64,000 bases of DNA. Source: Cryptomeria japonica (Eukaryota > Streptophyta > Pinopsida > Cupressales > Cupressaceae). Below, piece by piece: positions 24,161 to 36,500 of the stretch. How positions within the stretch are numbered: the stretch's first letter is position 1; the number at the start of each line of letters is the position of its first letter. The stretch spans positions 421,312,257-421,376,256 of the forward strand of contig NC_081415.1 of NCBI RefSeq assembly GCF_030272615.1, read 5' to 3'. The notes under the pieces are model-generated. The model did no database searches, was not told the DNA's origin, and saw only the letters and a list, made by a program, of their open reading frames with translations. The position numbers and the translations under genes were made by a program.

Positions 24161-25839
24161 AGAGAAAACCTCTGGTCTTTCCCCATAAAAGAAAATGTAA
24201 TACAGTAATACATATACAAGTTTGAAGGATTTCTTAGCTACAACATAATTTGTCTACTTGCTCCAATATATCAGATTCAACAAAGCTCAATATACTGAAA
24301 TCCTTGGAAATATGTCTCGCTCCCATTGTCCTCTTGGGAGGGCAAAAGAATTTTTCCTACTACATCCTTCCCTAAAATCTGATACTCAATATCGAGGTCA
24401 ATAAGTGTGACTCCTGCACAATAGAGGCCAAAAACAACTTTCAAACAACCAAACCATTTGTTAAATCGTATCAGCCATTAAAGACAGCATATCCATAGAA
24501 GCAAAAAATGAATTAATAGAATTGAACCATCCTTAGTATAAAGACTATCACCAAAATAGTTGACCAGCAAATATATTAATAAAATCTTCTAATTATGAAA
24601 TAAAGTCCACCTGTCGAGTGCCATCACTACTAGATTGCCGAAAATCCATACTGAAAAGCCATATTGAAGTGCATCCCAAGAAGCCAAATCTGGTAGAATC
24701 CAAGATCTCAGGAGATTCCAATATATACTATCATAAAGACAAGAGAACATTATATGAACATAGACCCTCATAGTACATTATACCCAGGAACATGTAAAAA
24801 AGGGGTCAAAGCCAACCATAGCACAGACTAGATTGATAATTCTAACCAATATTAATCCCACTTGTAAGTCTATACTACCTTATAGGAGGCATCAATATAA
24901 TTCAGAACTCAGTAGAGTCCCCATAACATGTTTCATTTAGATATCCAACCAAAATTTGGTAAACTATCTCCTGATATGTAAGCTATTAGTAGAACCATAG
25001 ACCTAATTCCCATATTTATCATCCTAGTTAATACTATTGTATCTAAAGGACCGACATATTCTATGAATGAAAGGAATTCATCCTATCCCGATATTAAAGA
25101 AATCCCATTGCTACTGATATTAACCCCAAACAAGAACAAGCTAGCAAGAACTTTGCAAAAAAGCTAATAATAATTCACACTGAACATCTCACTCACTAAT
25201 AACTAAGTATTCAGTTAGGGATCCAATCTCACATATCTTAATTAACAAAATTAAAATGCAACCATACCAATGCTAACCCAAAATCCTTAACCAAAGGTTT
25301 CAGAACTTAAAAAATCCAACCATATGCTACAAAGCAAAACATTAGTGATTGTTAGCTATAGGAAAAACATGATCCTAATGTCTATTCCTACCACAAAAAA
25401 AGACGGAGCCATCTTAATCACATAAGATTGAGAGCTATTTAAGTTATGATCAAATTTCTAAGCTCGCTAGTAGAGAAAGTGTGGGAACATACAAAACTTA
25501 AATCACCATATGGAAAAAAATGAAACATACATTACAAATCTAACCCAAAATCAGAATAATATATATAAAACATTTATAAATTTTAAAGTATGTCTTCAGA
25601 AACAAGCAAACACTATCCAGTCCTCATAAGCGGTAATCCCAAATCCTTAAGTGAAGCCTTAACGAAAAGGAGAATAGTAAATTTCTAATATGGTGACATA
25701 TTTAGTCAAAATACTGGATAAGCCAGATAAAGTTAAGCCCAAAAGATACAAAATGGCTTCTTTGTATCCCTAGCACTAAATAAAGCAAGGTTCCTATAAA
25801 CTTTGTATATAGGAGAACGCCTTAATCCTTTTCTAGCAG
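24161..25839 (-). other. LINE distal 3' region, mostly non-coding
   Basis: Mostly stop-rich. One stretch, 24771 to about 24300, reads for some 150 residues with a few stops on the minus strand and includes GVTLIDLDIEYQILGKD and LLPSQEDNGS, which look protein-like. No family is recognised. It could be the far end of the coding-like region that lies downstream of RNase H. Confidence 0.3.
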
Positions 25840-26161
25840 GCTACAGTCGACATACTCATGATTTAGTGTAGAAGTCGAAGCCCCCATCTCCCCATATCTA
25901 TTCTGAGAAGTGTCCTTGCCTTTCCCTACCCAACTGGCCTCTATTATAATAGGTGGAATAACATGAATCCTTTCCACATCTATTGTCCCCATGTCCTTCG
26001 GAGGTTAATATCCTTCTACGACTAGGTAGTCCACCCACCATTTGTTACCAGTCGCCTCCTTTAGATGAAGTCATTTCATCATGAAATCTACGTTCCTAAC
26101 AATACCATCTTTCCACTTCTCAAAGGCATTCTGGTCTCTAATAACCAAAAGCGGTCACCTA
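25840..26161 (-). pseudogene. LINE downstream coding-like region (ORF3), second part
   Basis: This reads on in frame from the piece at 32880-33515 once element C and one 5-bp target copy are removed. Motifs include NAFEKWKDGIVRNVDFMMK, NKWWVDYLVVEGY and IHVIPPIIIEASWVGKG. There are two internal stops before a final stop near 25843. The protein is unrecognised: Trp-rich, charged, no zinc knuckle and no polymerase motif. Confidence 0.45.
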
Positions 26162-27199
26162 TGTTAGGTCCTGGAAAGGACAACTGAGACGGGGGGTGAA
26201 TCAGTTGTGAACTAGTTGTCAATAAATTGTAATCCAAATGCAAGTTATTCCAATTTAAACTTAATGTCGGTAAACCAAACTTAAGTGTCGATAAAACAGA
26301 TTAACAGATATAGCAATACCTGTATAACTTAATGCATGAAACATAAAGAGAAAAAACATCCACAACACATAACATAGAGATTTTGACGTGGAAACCTAGT
26401 AAGGGAAAAACCATGGTGGGAAACCTTACCCACAATCAAATGATACTATTGCAAATAGTATGTATATACAAATGGGGTCTGCACATGCAGAAAGACCAAT
26501 TGCCTAGAGCTCACTGCTCAATCACAAATTAGGAGTCACACTGACTACACAATTGGATGGTTAAATCCAATGATAATGTACAACTCAAAATAGCATCTCC
26601 AACGTTGGATTCAGTACCGGTTAAGCTCTGAACATGAGTGTCAAAACACCTTCATTACCTTCCTTCAACCTTCGAATAATGTCTGCATGATTCGCACAAG
26701 GATCTGCTTATTTTCTCTCTTCAATATTCGAATACACTCATACCATACCAAATGAATAGGTCAGCTCACTGAAGATATTACAGTTCAATCAATTACAAAT
26801 AAGTCTTGATGCGATACAACATGTTGGCTCAATACATTTACCACAATAACCAATTAGTAAACAATCTCCATAACGTGTTGTTCTGATCTGGAATAGATAA
26901 CATGTACAAGTCCATAACCTAGACCTATCTACCGGTAAAGGCAAATATGTCAACCCGATTAGACCAATAAGAAAAACACCAAAACCAAACTTCCAATCCA
27001 TGCCTTTGACATAACCAAATGATCTCCAAGTTATCATCGCTACCGATGAACCATATAACTTGTTGGTGAGCATATATTGGTGACTGTGCAAAAGCTACTA
27101 ACCATACCGGTGAACATAATGTAAACCTCAAGAAGACAAGTGTTGACATCAATGAAAAAACCAATGCAACACATGACAAAGTCATCCATAATACCAACA
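26162..27199 (-). repeat. Element C, left (3') LTR
   Basis: A 1038-bp copy matching 31786-32879, which has extra sequence near 32375-32430 that is missing here. The stem ACAACT (26180-26185) / AGTTGT (26203-26208) surrounds a G-rich loop. Confidence 0.88.
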
Positions 27200-27497
27200 A
27201 TCTCTCCCTTTGGCATTGATGGCAACACTAGATGGAAAAACATCTAAGTGCCAAAAATAGAATGCCAAAACTAGTAAACAATTCAATCTCCAAAAGATAG
27301 ATCAATACAAAGTTTGTTACAAAACCAAAATACATATATCCAAAGAGTATATCTCTCCCTCAGTGAGTAATCTCTCCCCCAAGGAATATTTTTTTCCATT
27401 GATATCTCTCCCCCTTTGACATCAAACGCCAAAGCAGTTAAGAATTCAAAACTTAACATTCAGCCAACTACTCCCCTTGAGAAGTAGCTCTCCTCCA
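27200..27497 (-). promoter_or_regulatory. Element C polypurine tracts and 3' spacer
   Basis: ATCTCTCCCTTTGG (27200-27213) abuts the LTR; the tract is interrupted by one T compared with A and B. Better C runs lie inward at about 27375, 27406 (CTCCCCCTTTGACATC) and 27470. No coding sequence is seen. Confidence 0.6.
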
Positions 27498-29391
27498 TCA
27501 AAGCCGAAAAAAGATTTTTCTGTTAGTTCCTGCTGATTTGATGTCAATCTTCAATATATAAGTCTCTGTCGATGGGGAAATTACCCCAAGCTTCTCTTTG
27601 AGATATTCAAATGTTTCCTTAGGCAAAGGCTTTGTAAAGATATCTGCAATTTGCTCTTTAGTATTTGCATAAACCAATTTCACTTCATTTGCTTCAACGT
27701 TCTCTTTCAAAAAATTGTACTTAATAGAAACATGCTTTGTTTTAGAGTGAAATACCGGATTCTTTAATATATCAATTGATGTTGAATTATCACAATAAAT
27801 GATTATTGGTTCTTTGTATTTTACCTTTATATCCTTCAACATTTGCTTGATCCATAATACCTGAGTACAATTAGTTGCTGCTGCAACATATTCTAATTTT
27901 GTTGTTGATAATGATGTACAAGTCTGCTTCTTGTTGATCCATGAAATCAATCTGCTACCAAGAAAGAATGCACCGCCAGTGGTACTCTTTCTGTCATCTA
28001 TATCTCCTACCCAATTTGCATCATTGTATGCACATAAATCAAAAAAATTATCTTTAGGATACCATAAACCAAGATTTGTTGTGCTTTGTAGGTATCGAAA
28101 AAATCTTTTTAACTGTTGATTCATGATTTTCTTTAGGATTGCTTTGAAATCTAGATACAATACATATTGCATTCATTATATCGGGTCTTGTTTGTGTCAA
28201 ATACAGTAAACCTCCAATCATAGATTTGTACCTTGTCAGATTAATAGGAGTTGAATCATCCTTCAATGACAATTTATCAGTTGTAGTCATAGGAGTACTT
28301 ACCGGTTTGGAATTTTCCATACCAAATTTCTTCAAAATTTCCTTCAAGTACTTTGTTTGACATATGAATATACCTTTATCTGTTTGTGAAATCTGAAAAC
28401 CTAAAAATAATTTTATCTCTCCAATCATAGACATTTCAAATTCTTTTTGCATCTAGTTAGCAAAGTCCTTACATAATCCATCTTCACCTCCAAAAATGAT
28501 ATCATCTAAAAAGACTTCAATAACCCAAATATCATCATTGGTAACTTTGTAATATAAATTGTTGTCAGCATTACCTTTTGTGTAACCAAGCTTCAAAAGA
28601 TATTTATCCAATCTAGCATACCAAGCTCTGGGAGATTGCTTCAATCCATATAAAGCTTTCCTTAACCTGCAAACCATATCCTTATTATCTGTCAAAGAAA
28701 TCCATCGGGTTGTTCAATGTAAACTTCCTCCTCAAGATCTCCATTCAGAAATGCACATTTTACATCCATTTGATAAACTTGATAGTTCTTATAAGCTGCA
28801 AATGCAAGAAATAGTCTAACTGCCTCAATTCTGGCTACCGGTGCAAAGGTTTCATTATAATCAATTTCTTCTTTCTGTGAATAACGAACCTTTGCAAACT
28901 AATCTTGCTTTGTTCGTGATAACTTCTCCATCTTCATTAAGTTTATTTCTATATACCCATTTAGTTCCAATTACATTTTTGTCTTTAGGCCGGGGAACTA
29001 ATGTCCAAGTTTTGTTCTTTTCAATTTGTTTTAATTCATCTTCCATTGCTTTTATCCAATGTTCATCCTTACATGCTTCAATAACAAATGTTGGTTCAGC
29101 TTGAGAAATTAAGCATACCTCTTCATTTTCTAGTCTTCCTCTAGTCATAACACCATGATTCTTGTTTCCAACTATCTGATTCTCTGAATGATTCGATCTT
29201 ACATACATGGGTTTGTTCTTATTAACATTCACAAGTTGTAGTTCTTCAGTCACTATTGAGTTTTCTGATGATGTTGGTGTGACTAGGTCTTCATTCTGTA
29301 CCGGTGCAATCTGTGTCGGTTGATCTATAATCATTTCAACTGTCGATTCTACAAATCTTGAATCTCCACTAAAGTGTTCATCTATCTTCAC
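27498..29391 (-). pseudogene. Element C reverse transcriptase and RNase H
   Basis: Linker and fingers: [42 protein letters not shown] frameshift near 28880 and another near 28697 divide the palm, which contains [28 protein letters not shown] and FLDDIIFG in place of YVDD. One stop is present at about 28452. Then GLLYLTQTRPDIMNAIC, a frameshift near 28100, and RNase H with LCAYNDANWVGDIDDRKST, IYCDNSTSIDI and TKHVSI, ending IADIFTKPLPKETFEYLKEK. The Asp in CAYTDA of relatives is intact as NDANW here. Confidence 0.85.
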
Positions 29392-30681
29392 ATTAGTACT
29401 CTCAATGATTTTCTGTAACCTTTTATTATAACATCTATATGCCTTGCTTTTAGATGAATAACCAAGAAATATTCCTTCATCACTTCTAGGATCAAACTTG
29501 CCAATATACTCATCTCTTCTAATATAACATTTGCTTCCAAATATTCTAAAATACTTAAGAGTAGGAATGTGACCAAACCATAGTTCATAAGGGGTCTTAC
29601 CGGTTTCACTTTTGATGTGAACTCAGTTGAAAGTATAAACCGTTGTATTCACTACTTCTCTCCAATACACATGAAGTAGATTTTCTTCCATTAACATTGT
29701 TCTTGTTGCATCTAGAATAGTTTTGTTCTTCCTTTCCACAACTCCATTCTACTGGGGTGTCCGAGGTGTTGATAGTTGTCTTTTGATTCCATTCACTTCA
29801 CAGAATGCATTAAATTCTCTTGATGTAAATTCTCCTCCTTGGTCAGATCTTAAACATTTGATTTTCTTGTCAGTTTCATTCTCTACAATTGCCTTGAATA
29901 TCTTGAATCCTCCAAAAGCTTCTAATTTCTCCTTGAGAAAAGTAACCCAACACATTCTAGAATAATCATCAATTATTAGCATAAAGTATCTATCTCCTTG
30001 TAGACTTCTTTTTCTTGTTGGACCACACAAATCAGTATGAATTAAATCAAGAATATTATTGGACTTCTCAGTAATTCTCTTAAATGATGTTCTAACTTGC
30101 TTTCCCATTTAACATTCCTTACATACAGGATTTTGAGGTTTCACAATCTTAGGTAAATCCCTTACTGCCTTAGTTGAACTGATCTTTACAATGCAATCAA
30201 AATTCACGTGACAGAGTCTTTTATGCCATAACCAACTTTCATCAATGTGTGCAATTAAACATGTTTTATCATGGGTATTCAAGTGAAAGATATTACCTTT
30301 ATTCTGATTACCGGTTGCAATCTCCAATCCAATTCTATTTATGATTTTGCATATCCCATTCTTGAACTGTAACTGAAATCCTTTTTCCACTAACTGACCA
30401 ATACTCAAAAGATTATGCTTTAAACCTTGTACATAATAAACATTGTTAGTATTGTGCTTACCATCCAAAGATATAGTGCCTTTTCCTTTGATTAAACAAG
30501 CTTTGTCATCTTCAAACCTTACTAGACCTCCATGAATTTCTTGAAAAGATAAGAATTTGATTTTATCACCAGTCATATGATATGAGCATCCACTATCTAT
30601 AATCCATTCATCTTTTTCTTCATTTTTTGTTGCCAATGCCTGCTCTACCAGTTTGACAATAGTTGTCGCTTGATCTTCCTA
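29392..30681 (-). pseudogene. Element C protease and integrase
   Basis: Protease: WIIDSGCSYHMTGD near 30620. Pre-integrase: NLLSIGQLVEKG, HKRLCHVNF, CKEC followed by a Gln-to-stop change at about 30108. Core: DLIHTDLCGPTRK, LIIDDYSRMCWVTF, PRTPQ-stop-NGVVERKN; these hold the Asp, Asp and Glu of the DD35E triad. The C-terminal part (VYWREVVN, KTPYELWFGHIPTLKYFRIFG, YIGKFDPRSDEGIFLGYSSKSKAYR) is present, with a stop near 29625. It lies in the same frame as Gag, separated only by a TAG at about 30680. Confidence 0.86.
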
Positions 30682-31728
30682 TATTGCAACAAAAGCCCAT
30701 TTGTTATCTGTTGGATCTTCATCTGAGTCATCTGTAACACCTTCATCTGCACAGTAACATGACTTATCTCTATTTTTCTTGAATCTATATCTCTGATATT
30801 CAGGGTTAGGCTTATATGATCTTTTTGCTTCCTCCCTTAATCTTGCATGTCTATCAGGACATCTAGATGCCATATGACCAACTTTATTGCAATTAAAACA
30901 TTTGAAAGGTGCTTTGACTTCATACTTACTTCCTGCTGGACCTTTAGGCATTTTCCTTGCAAATAGTGCTTCAAGTTCTTCAAGTTCTTCATTTTCTCTC
31001 TGCATATCTTCAAATTCTTTTGCATAAAGTGCTTTCCAATCAGTTTTGTCAAATGATGATGATGTTGATGATGATGATGCTACTTTGAAAGCTAAATCAG
31101 TCTTTACAATAGCAACGGGACCAAATTCTTCAAGCTCAAATGCTGAAAGTTTTCCAACCAAAGTATTTCTAGAAACTGAAGTATTAGGCATTGTTCTCAT
31201 TTCATTAATAGCAGTTACTTTCATTTTGTAAGTTGATGGCAATGCTCTTAAAACTTTAGACACAATTTCATCTTCACTTAAGGATCCTCCACATCATTGT
31301 ATTCCTAAAACAATTTCATTAACTCTTTCCATAAATGCATAAATTCTTTCATCTTCTTCCATTTTCAAATTTTCATACCTGACCTGGTAACATTCTAATT
31401 TTGCAATCTTGACAATGGTATCTCCTTCATTCAGTGTCTCCAGCTTATCCCAAATAGATTTAACAGTAGATTGGTCTGATAATCCCATGATTTGCTGATC
31501 TAATAATGCGCTCAGAAGTGCTTCTCTTGCTTTGCAATCATTGTCCATGTCCTTAGCCAATGTTGGTGGATGAGGTTGATTCAGAATATGAGCAACATAG
31601 CCATTCTTTGTAACATCCCATATACCTCTTCCAATGTAGTTCAGATGTGTTTCCATTCTGATCTTCCATATGCCATAGTTAGTTCCATCAAGCTTCGAAC
31701 TATCCTTCCTAAAAATATTTGTTGCCAT
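30682..31728 (-). pseudogene. Element C Gag with one nonsense codon
   Basis: It starts MATNIFRKDSSKLDGTNYG after the primer site. It holds the UBN2-like region and one TGA at 31291, where relatives have Cys (GI.CCGG), then a zinc knuckle CFNCNKVGHMASRC and an acidic tail. A Ser-rich run is encoded by a GAT/GAA-type trinucleotide tract near 31050-31080. The frame ends at a TAG beyond which protease continues in phase, as in single-polyprotein copia elements. Confidence 0.86.
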
Positions 31729-31771
31729 AGGATCTCCTCAAGCTGTTAGACTTCTGCAAAAAGAGAACTAA

Positions 31772-31783
31772 GCTCTGATACCA
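31772..31783 (-). promoter_or_regulatory. Element C primer binding site
   Basis: GCTCTGATACCA, exact complement of the initiator methionine tRNA primer sequence, two bases from the right LTR. Confidence 0.9.
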
Positions 31784-31785
31784 AA

Positions 31786-32879
31786 TGTTAGGTCTCGGGA
31801 AGGACAACTAAGAGGGGGGGTGAATCAGTTGTGAACTAGTTGTCAATAAATTGTAATCCAAATGCAATTTATTCCAATTTAAAATTAATGTCGGTAAACC
31901 AAACTTATGTGTCAGTAAAATAGATTAACAGATATAGCAATATCAGTATAACTTAATGCATGAAACATAAAGAGAAACAACATCCACAACACATAACACA
32001 AATATTTTGACATGGAAACCTGGGAAGGGAAAAACCATGGTGGGAAACCTTACCCACAATCAGATGATACTACTACAGATAGTATGTGTATACAAATGGG
32101 GTTTGCACATGCAGAAAGGCCAATTGCCTAGAGCTCACTGCTCAATCACAAATTAGGAGTCACACTGACTACACAATTGGATGGTTAAATCCAATGATAA
32201 TGTACTGCTCAAAATAACATCTCCAATGTTGGATTCAATACCGGTTAAGATCTGAACATGAGTGTCAAAACACCTTCATAACCTTCCTTCAACCTTCGAA
32301 TAATGTCTGCGTGATTTGCACAAGGATCTACTTATTTTCGCTCTTCAATATTCGAATACACTCATACCATATCCATATCCCTTGATCTTCAATAAGATCT
32401 TACAATCATGTATACAAAACCTAAGACCAAATGAATAGGTCGGCTCACTAAAGATATTACATTTAAATCAATTACAAATAAGTCTTGATGCGATACAACA
32501 TGTCGGCTCAATACATTTACCACAATAACCAATCAATAAACAATCTCCATAACGTGTCGTGCTGATCTGGAATAGATAACATGTATCGGTCCATAACCTA
32601 GACCTATCTGCCGGTAAAGGCAAATCTGTCAACCCAATTAGACCAATAAGAAAAACACCAAAACCAAACTTCCAATCCATGTCTTCGACATAACCAAATG
32701 ATCTCCAAGTTATCATCGTTGTCGGTGAACCATATAACCTATTGGTGAACATATACCAATGACTGTGCATAAGCCACTAACTATACTGGTGAACATAATG
32801 TAAACCTCCAAGAAGACAAGTGTTGACATCAATGACAAAACCAATGCAACACATGACGAAGTCATCCATAATACCAACA
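31786..32879 (-). repeat. Element C, right (5') LTR
   Basis: A 1094-bp LTR from TGTTAGGTCTCGG to ATACCAACA. The stem GACAACT (31803-31809) / AGTTGT (31827-31832) surrounds AAGAGGGGGGGTGAATC. Confidence 0.88.
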
Positions 32880-33515
32880 GCGTACACACTCTAGCCCTAT
32901 TACCACCACTTTGTGCCTTCTCATAGTCTTCAGGAAATGGAATGGTAATATTTTGATCCACACAATCCACTGCTAAATCTAAATTACCCAGAAACTCCTC
33001 CCTAAAAATGCTTTTTGATAGCAATTTAGTCTTATTCTTAGGGGTGACTACATAAAGCAGAATGGCTACAAAAGTAGCTGAAACATCACAATTTACCTAA
33101 TAAACATGGTCATAATTGAAGGCGTCCTCCCCCATAATCTCTTGAACCACTCGAACTGATAAGTCATCCAACTCCTGAAGAACTTTGTTCCACCTCTCCG
33201 CCTTGACAGAACCCCTCAATTCCTTAAGCCTATGATCGCTGGCAGACACTAATTTTAGATTCGACTCCATCTTTTCTTTAATTTTCCAGAAGCAATCTCC
33301 CAGATGCTACTTATAGATATCATTACGAGAGCCTCTGACTTGAGGCTCGACAGTTCTCATGTGTGAACTAATTGTAAATGATAGCTTTAAATCATACCAT
33401 TCTTGGGATATCAACGCAAAGAAGTCATCTCGAAAATATCATGCAGATACCACGTTACTTAATAATCCAAAATCTAAACAATCTAAAATTAATGACCTTT
33501 TCAATTATGCCATTT
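32880..33515 (-). pseudogene. LINE downstream coding-like region (ORF3), first part
   Basis: Starting ~60 bases after the RNase H stop, one minus-strand frame runs about 210 residues with three stops. Motifs include FRDDFFALISQEWYDLKL, MESNLKLVSASDHRLKEL, ERWNKVLQELDDLSVRVV and NITIPFPEDYEKAQSGGN. It then crosses element C and continues at 26161. There is no early ATG, so it may be translated by readthrough or be a captured exon. No family is recognised. Confidence 0.45.
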
Positions 33516-33575
33516 AGGCCTATATAGGACTAAGAAATAATAAAACTAAGGTATGGCCCTTCCATGTAAATCAAG

Positions 33576-36500
33576 CTAATATTTATAAGACAAGATGCTT
33601 AAAATCATGCTTCTATAGTTTTGATTGTGTCCGTCTGTGCCTAGGTTAGCAAGTTTGTCAGCTTCTCCATTTCCTTCTCTATAAATATGGTTAATTATTA
33701 CTTCCTCAAATAAATCGAGAAGCTCTAGAGCTCTTACAAGTTTGGAATTCAACCTCTACTTCGGTGTTTGTCTAATTCTTAAGGCATTAGTAACAATTTG
33801 TGAGTCTCCTTCTACCACCACCTTTTTAACATCTATTTCCATGCAAAGCAAAAGTCCTTAAATGACCGCTTCTAACTCTGCCATATTATTGGTGGTCTCT
33901 TCAATAGGTTTAGCCATTTTATCTTTAATTTATCCATCCCAATGGTGAATAATACAACCTATGCCAACTTTCCCCAGGTTGCCTCTGGAGGCCCCATCAA
34001 AATTTAATTTATACCAACCAACTTTCGGTCTTGTCCACACACATTGTTCTCTTAATTTCCTGCTAATCTCACCTCCCTTCCCATACTGAGGCAGAATAAG
34101 GAGGCCAAACCATTTTGTCCTCATCTTGATTTCCCAACTACTAAATTTTATATCTTGGAGGTTATCATTCTTAATTTTCTTGTTGTTTGTTTCAATAATG
34201 ACTTCTTTGATATTATGTTTTAGGCTAGTAGCATTCATCTTCCTATCTTGAAATATCCTTCTGTTACGCTCCTTCCATATCTCAAAAACCAATATAGAGG
34301 GAGAAACTTTCCATAAGACTCAATACAAACAACCTTTACCAATGTCAGACCAACTCTTCATTACATCTAATAGGTTGTTGGAAAGAGCATAATTCCAGGA
34401 AAGCTTAGAGCATAGCCAGCTGCAACACTATGACGCATATGGACAGGAAAGAAGTAGATGATCAACTGATTCCTCACTATTCTCACATAGAGGACATCTA
34501 GATGGTCCTTCAAAGCCTAACTTCTTAAATCGATCTTCTGTTAAAATCCTATTTTGCAAAGCTTCCCAAAGAAACATACCTGCTTTGGCTAGACACTCTT
34601 TATCCTAGCATAAGTGTATTGGTATTTCTATATTTTCCCATTACAGACCACTAGTTAATTTCAAGTACCCATCCTTGACTCTGTATTCCCTAGAGTTATC
34701 TCCTACCCAGATTAGCCTATCCCTCCCATTCTTAAATGTAACTACCCTAGAAGCTAGAATGTTCCTAAATTCCAGCTTTTCATCTTCTAGAAGTGGAATG
34801 TTGTCCAAATTCTTCCACTTCCAACCAAGCATCAGGTCTCCATTGGGGAATTCCACATAATCTCTCATATAAACTCCCCAGGTTTCTTTTAGTACCTCTT
34901 TTATTCTAGGGGAAATATTCAATTTGTCCAAGGTTACATACCCTCCCCATGAGTCTTCCTAAAATAGGGCTTTGGTCTCATCAACTATGTCCCAAGACAA
35001 GTTGTCCAATATCAAGCCTCTACAACTCAAGATAATGTTTCATACTCAGGAACCTTTTGGTGGATTAGTTGTTCTAAAGATATAGTCTATTCTTGGACTG
35101 ATTAGGTATTTTTTATAGAAGAATTCTCACCCATTTCCTATTAGGGTCTTTATACATAGTCCAAAGTAGTTTGGCACCTAAATCTTTTCTCTACCAACTC
35201 AGATTTCGAATTCCTGTGCCTCCAAAACTAGTAGGTCTGCAAATCTTATCCCAGCTTATTAATGCCACTTTATTGTCCTCTGATACACCTTGCCAATAGA
35301 AGGTTCTCATTTTTCTATCCATTTTAGCTTTGCCTCTTGCATTCAAGGGGAGACATGACATTTGGAATGTTTGGACTACAGTTAATACTAACTTCAAAAG
35401 TGTAGCTTGCCCAACATTGGAGAGACATTTACCTTTCCAGGATTCCATTTCATTCTCCATTTTGTTAACTATTTGATCCCAAAGCTTGTTCACCCTATTC
35501 CGTTTATCTAGAGGAAATCCTAGGTATTTGTTGGGGAGATTACCTTTATTGAACCCTAAAAGCTAGCAAATTGCAATTTCCTATTGCTGATTAGCATTGA
35601 AGAAGAATATCTCTGATTTGTTTGCATTTATTTCCTACCTAGAGGAAGTAGCATATAAATCCATCAAATATTTGAATTCCCTTGCCTCCTAAACTTTTCT
35701 TACTCCGAAGAGCATTGTGTCATCAACAAATTGCTGATGAGTTATATTAGCCACTCCTTCTATGACTTTTATACCATGTATCCTACCAAGTGCATTAATC
35801 TGACTAATACCCCTTCCAAAGGCTTCTACCATAATAATAAATAGGAAATGGGAGATGGGATCCCCTTTCCTAATCCCTCTGGAAGCTTCAAAATACCCCT
35901 CTGGAGATCTATTTACTAAGATAAAAAATCTAGGGGTAGAGATACAGTTGAAGATTAAATTTATGTATTGTCTGTTAAAACCAAATGCCTCCAAACATTT
36001 ACAAAGAAACCTCTAGTCAACTCTATCATATGAATTTTTAATGTCTATTTTGATAACCATGCTAGGGTTTTTATTGTTTTGAATAGTGTGAATAGCTTCC
36101 TAAGCTATAATTACTCCATCAAGGATTGACCTCCCTGAAACAAACCCTGTTTGCTCATCCAAAATGATGGATGCAAGGATAGGTTTTATTCTGTTTGCAA
36201 GTAATTTGGAAAAGAATTTGTATATTGTATTACATAAGGAAACTGGTCTAAAATCATCTAGGGTCTCAACACATATTTCTTGGGGATTAGTGCAATAAAA
36301 GTGTTGTTGATTTCTTTGAAAAATCCCCCTGATTTCCTCATGCCTTCTATTGCCTCCCAAAGTTCTGATCCCAAAATATGCCAACATTTTTGGAAGAAAC
36401 ATGCATTAAATCCATCCGGCTCTCGTGCCTTGTCAGGGCGTAACTATTTGACTGTTGCCTCTATTTCTGCTAGTGAAAAGTTGCTATTCAGTCTTCTATT

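Larger units (their letters stand above)
26162..32879 (-). mobile_element. Element C: Ty1/copia retrotransposon inserted in the LINE
   Basis: The LTRs are 26162-27199 and 31786-32879, both starting TGTTAGGTC and ending ATACCAACA. The flanking 5 bases are ACCTA and GCGTA, three of five identical, an eroded target copy. Removing the element and one target copy restores the reading frame across the LINE's distal ORF, which supports the boundaries. The interior holds all copia domains in order on the minus strand. About six nonsense codons and at least two frameshifts make it inactive. It is close to element B in protein and LTR sequence, but unlike B it keeps the full integrase C-terminal part. 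Confidence 0.92.
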
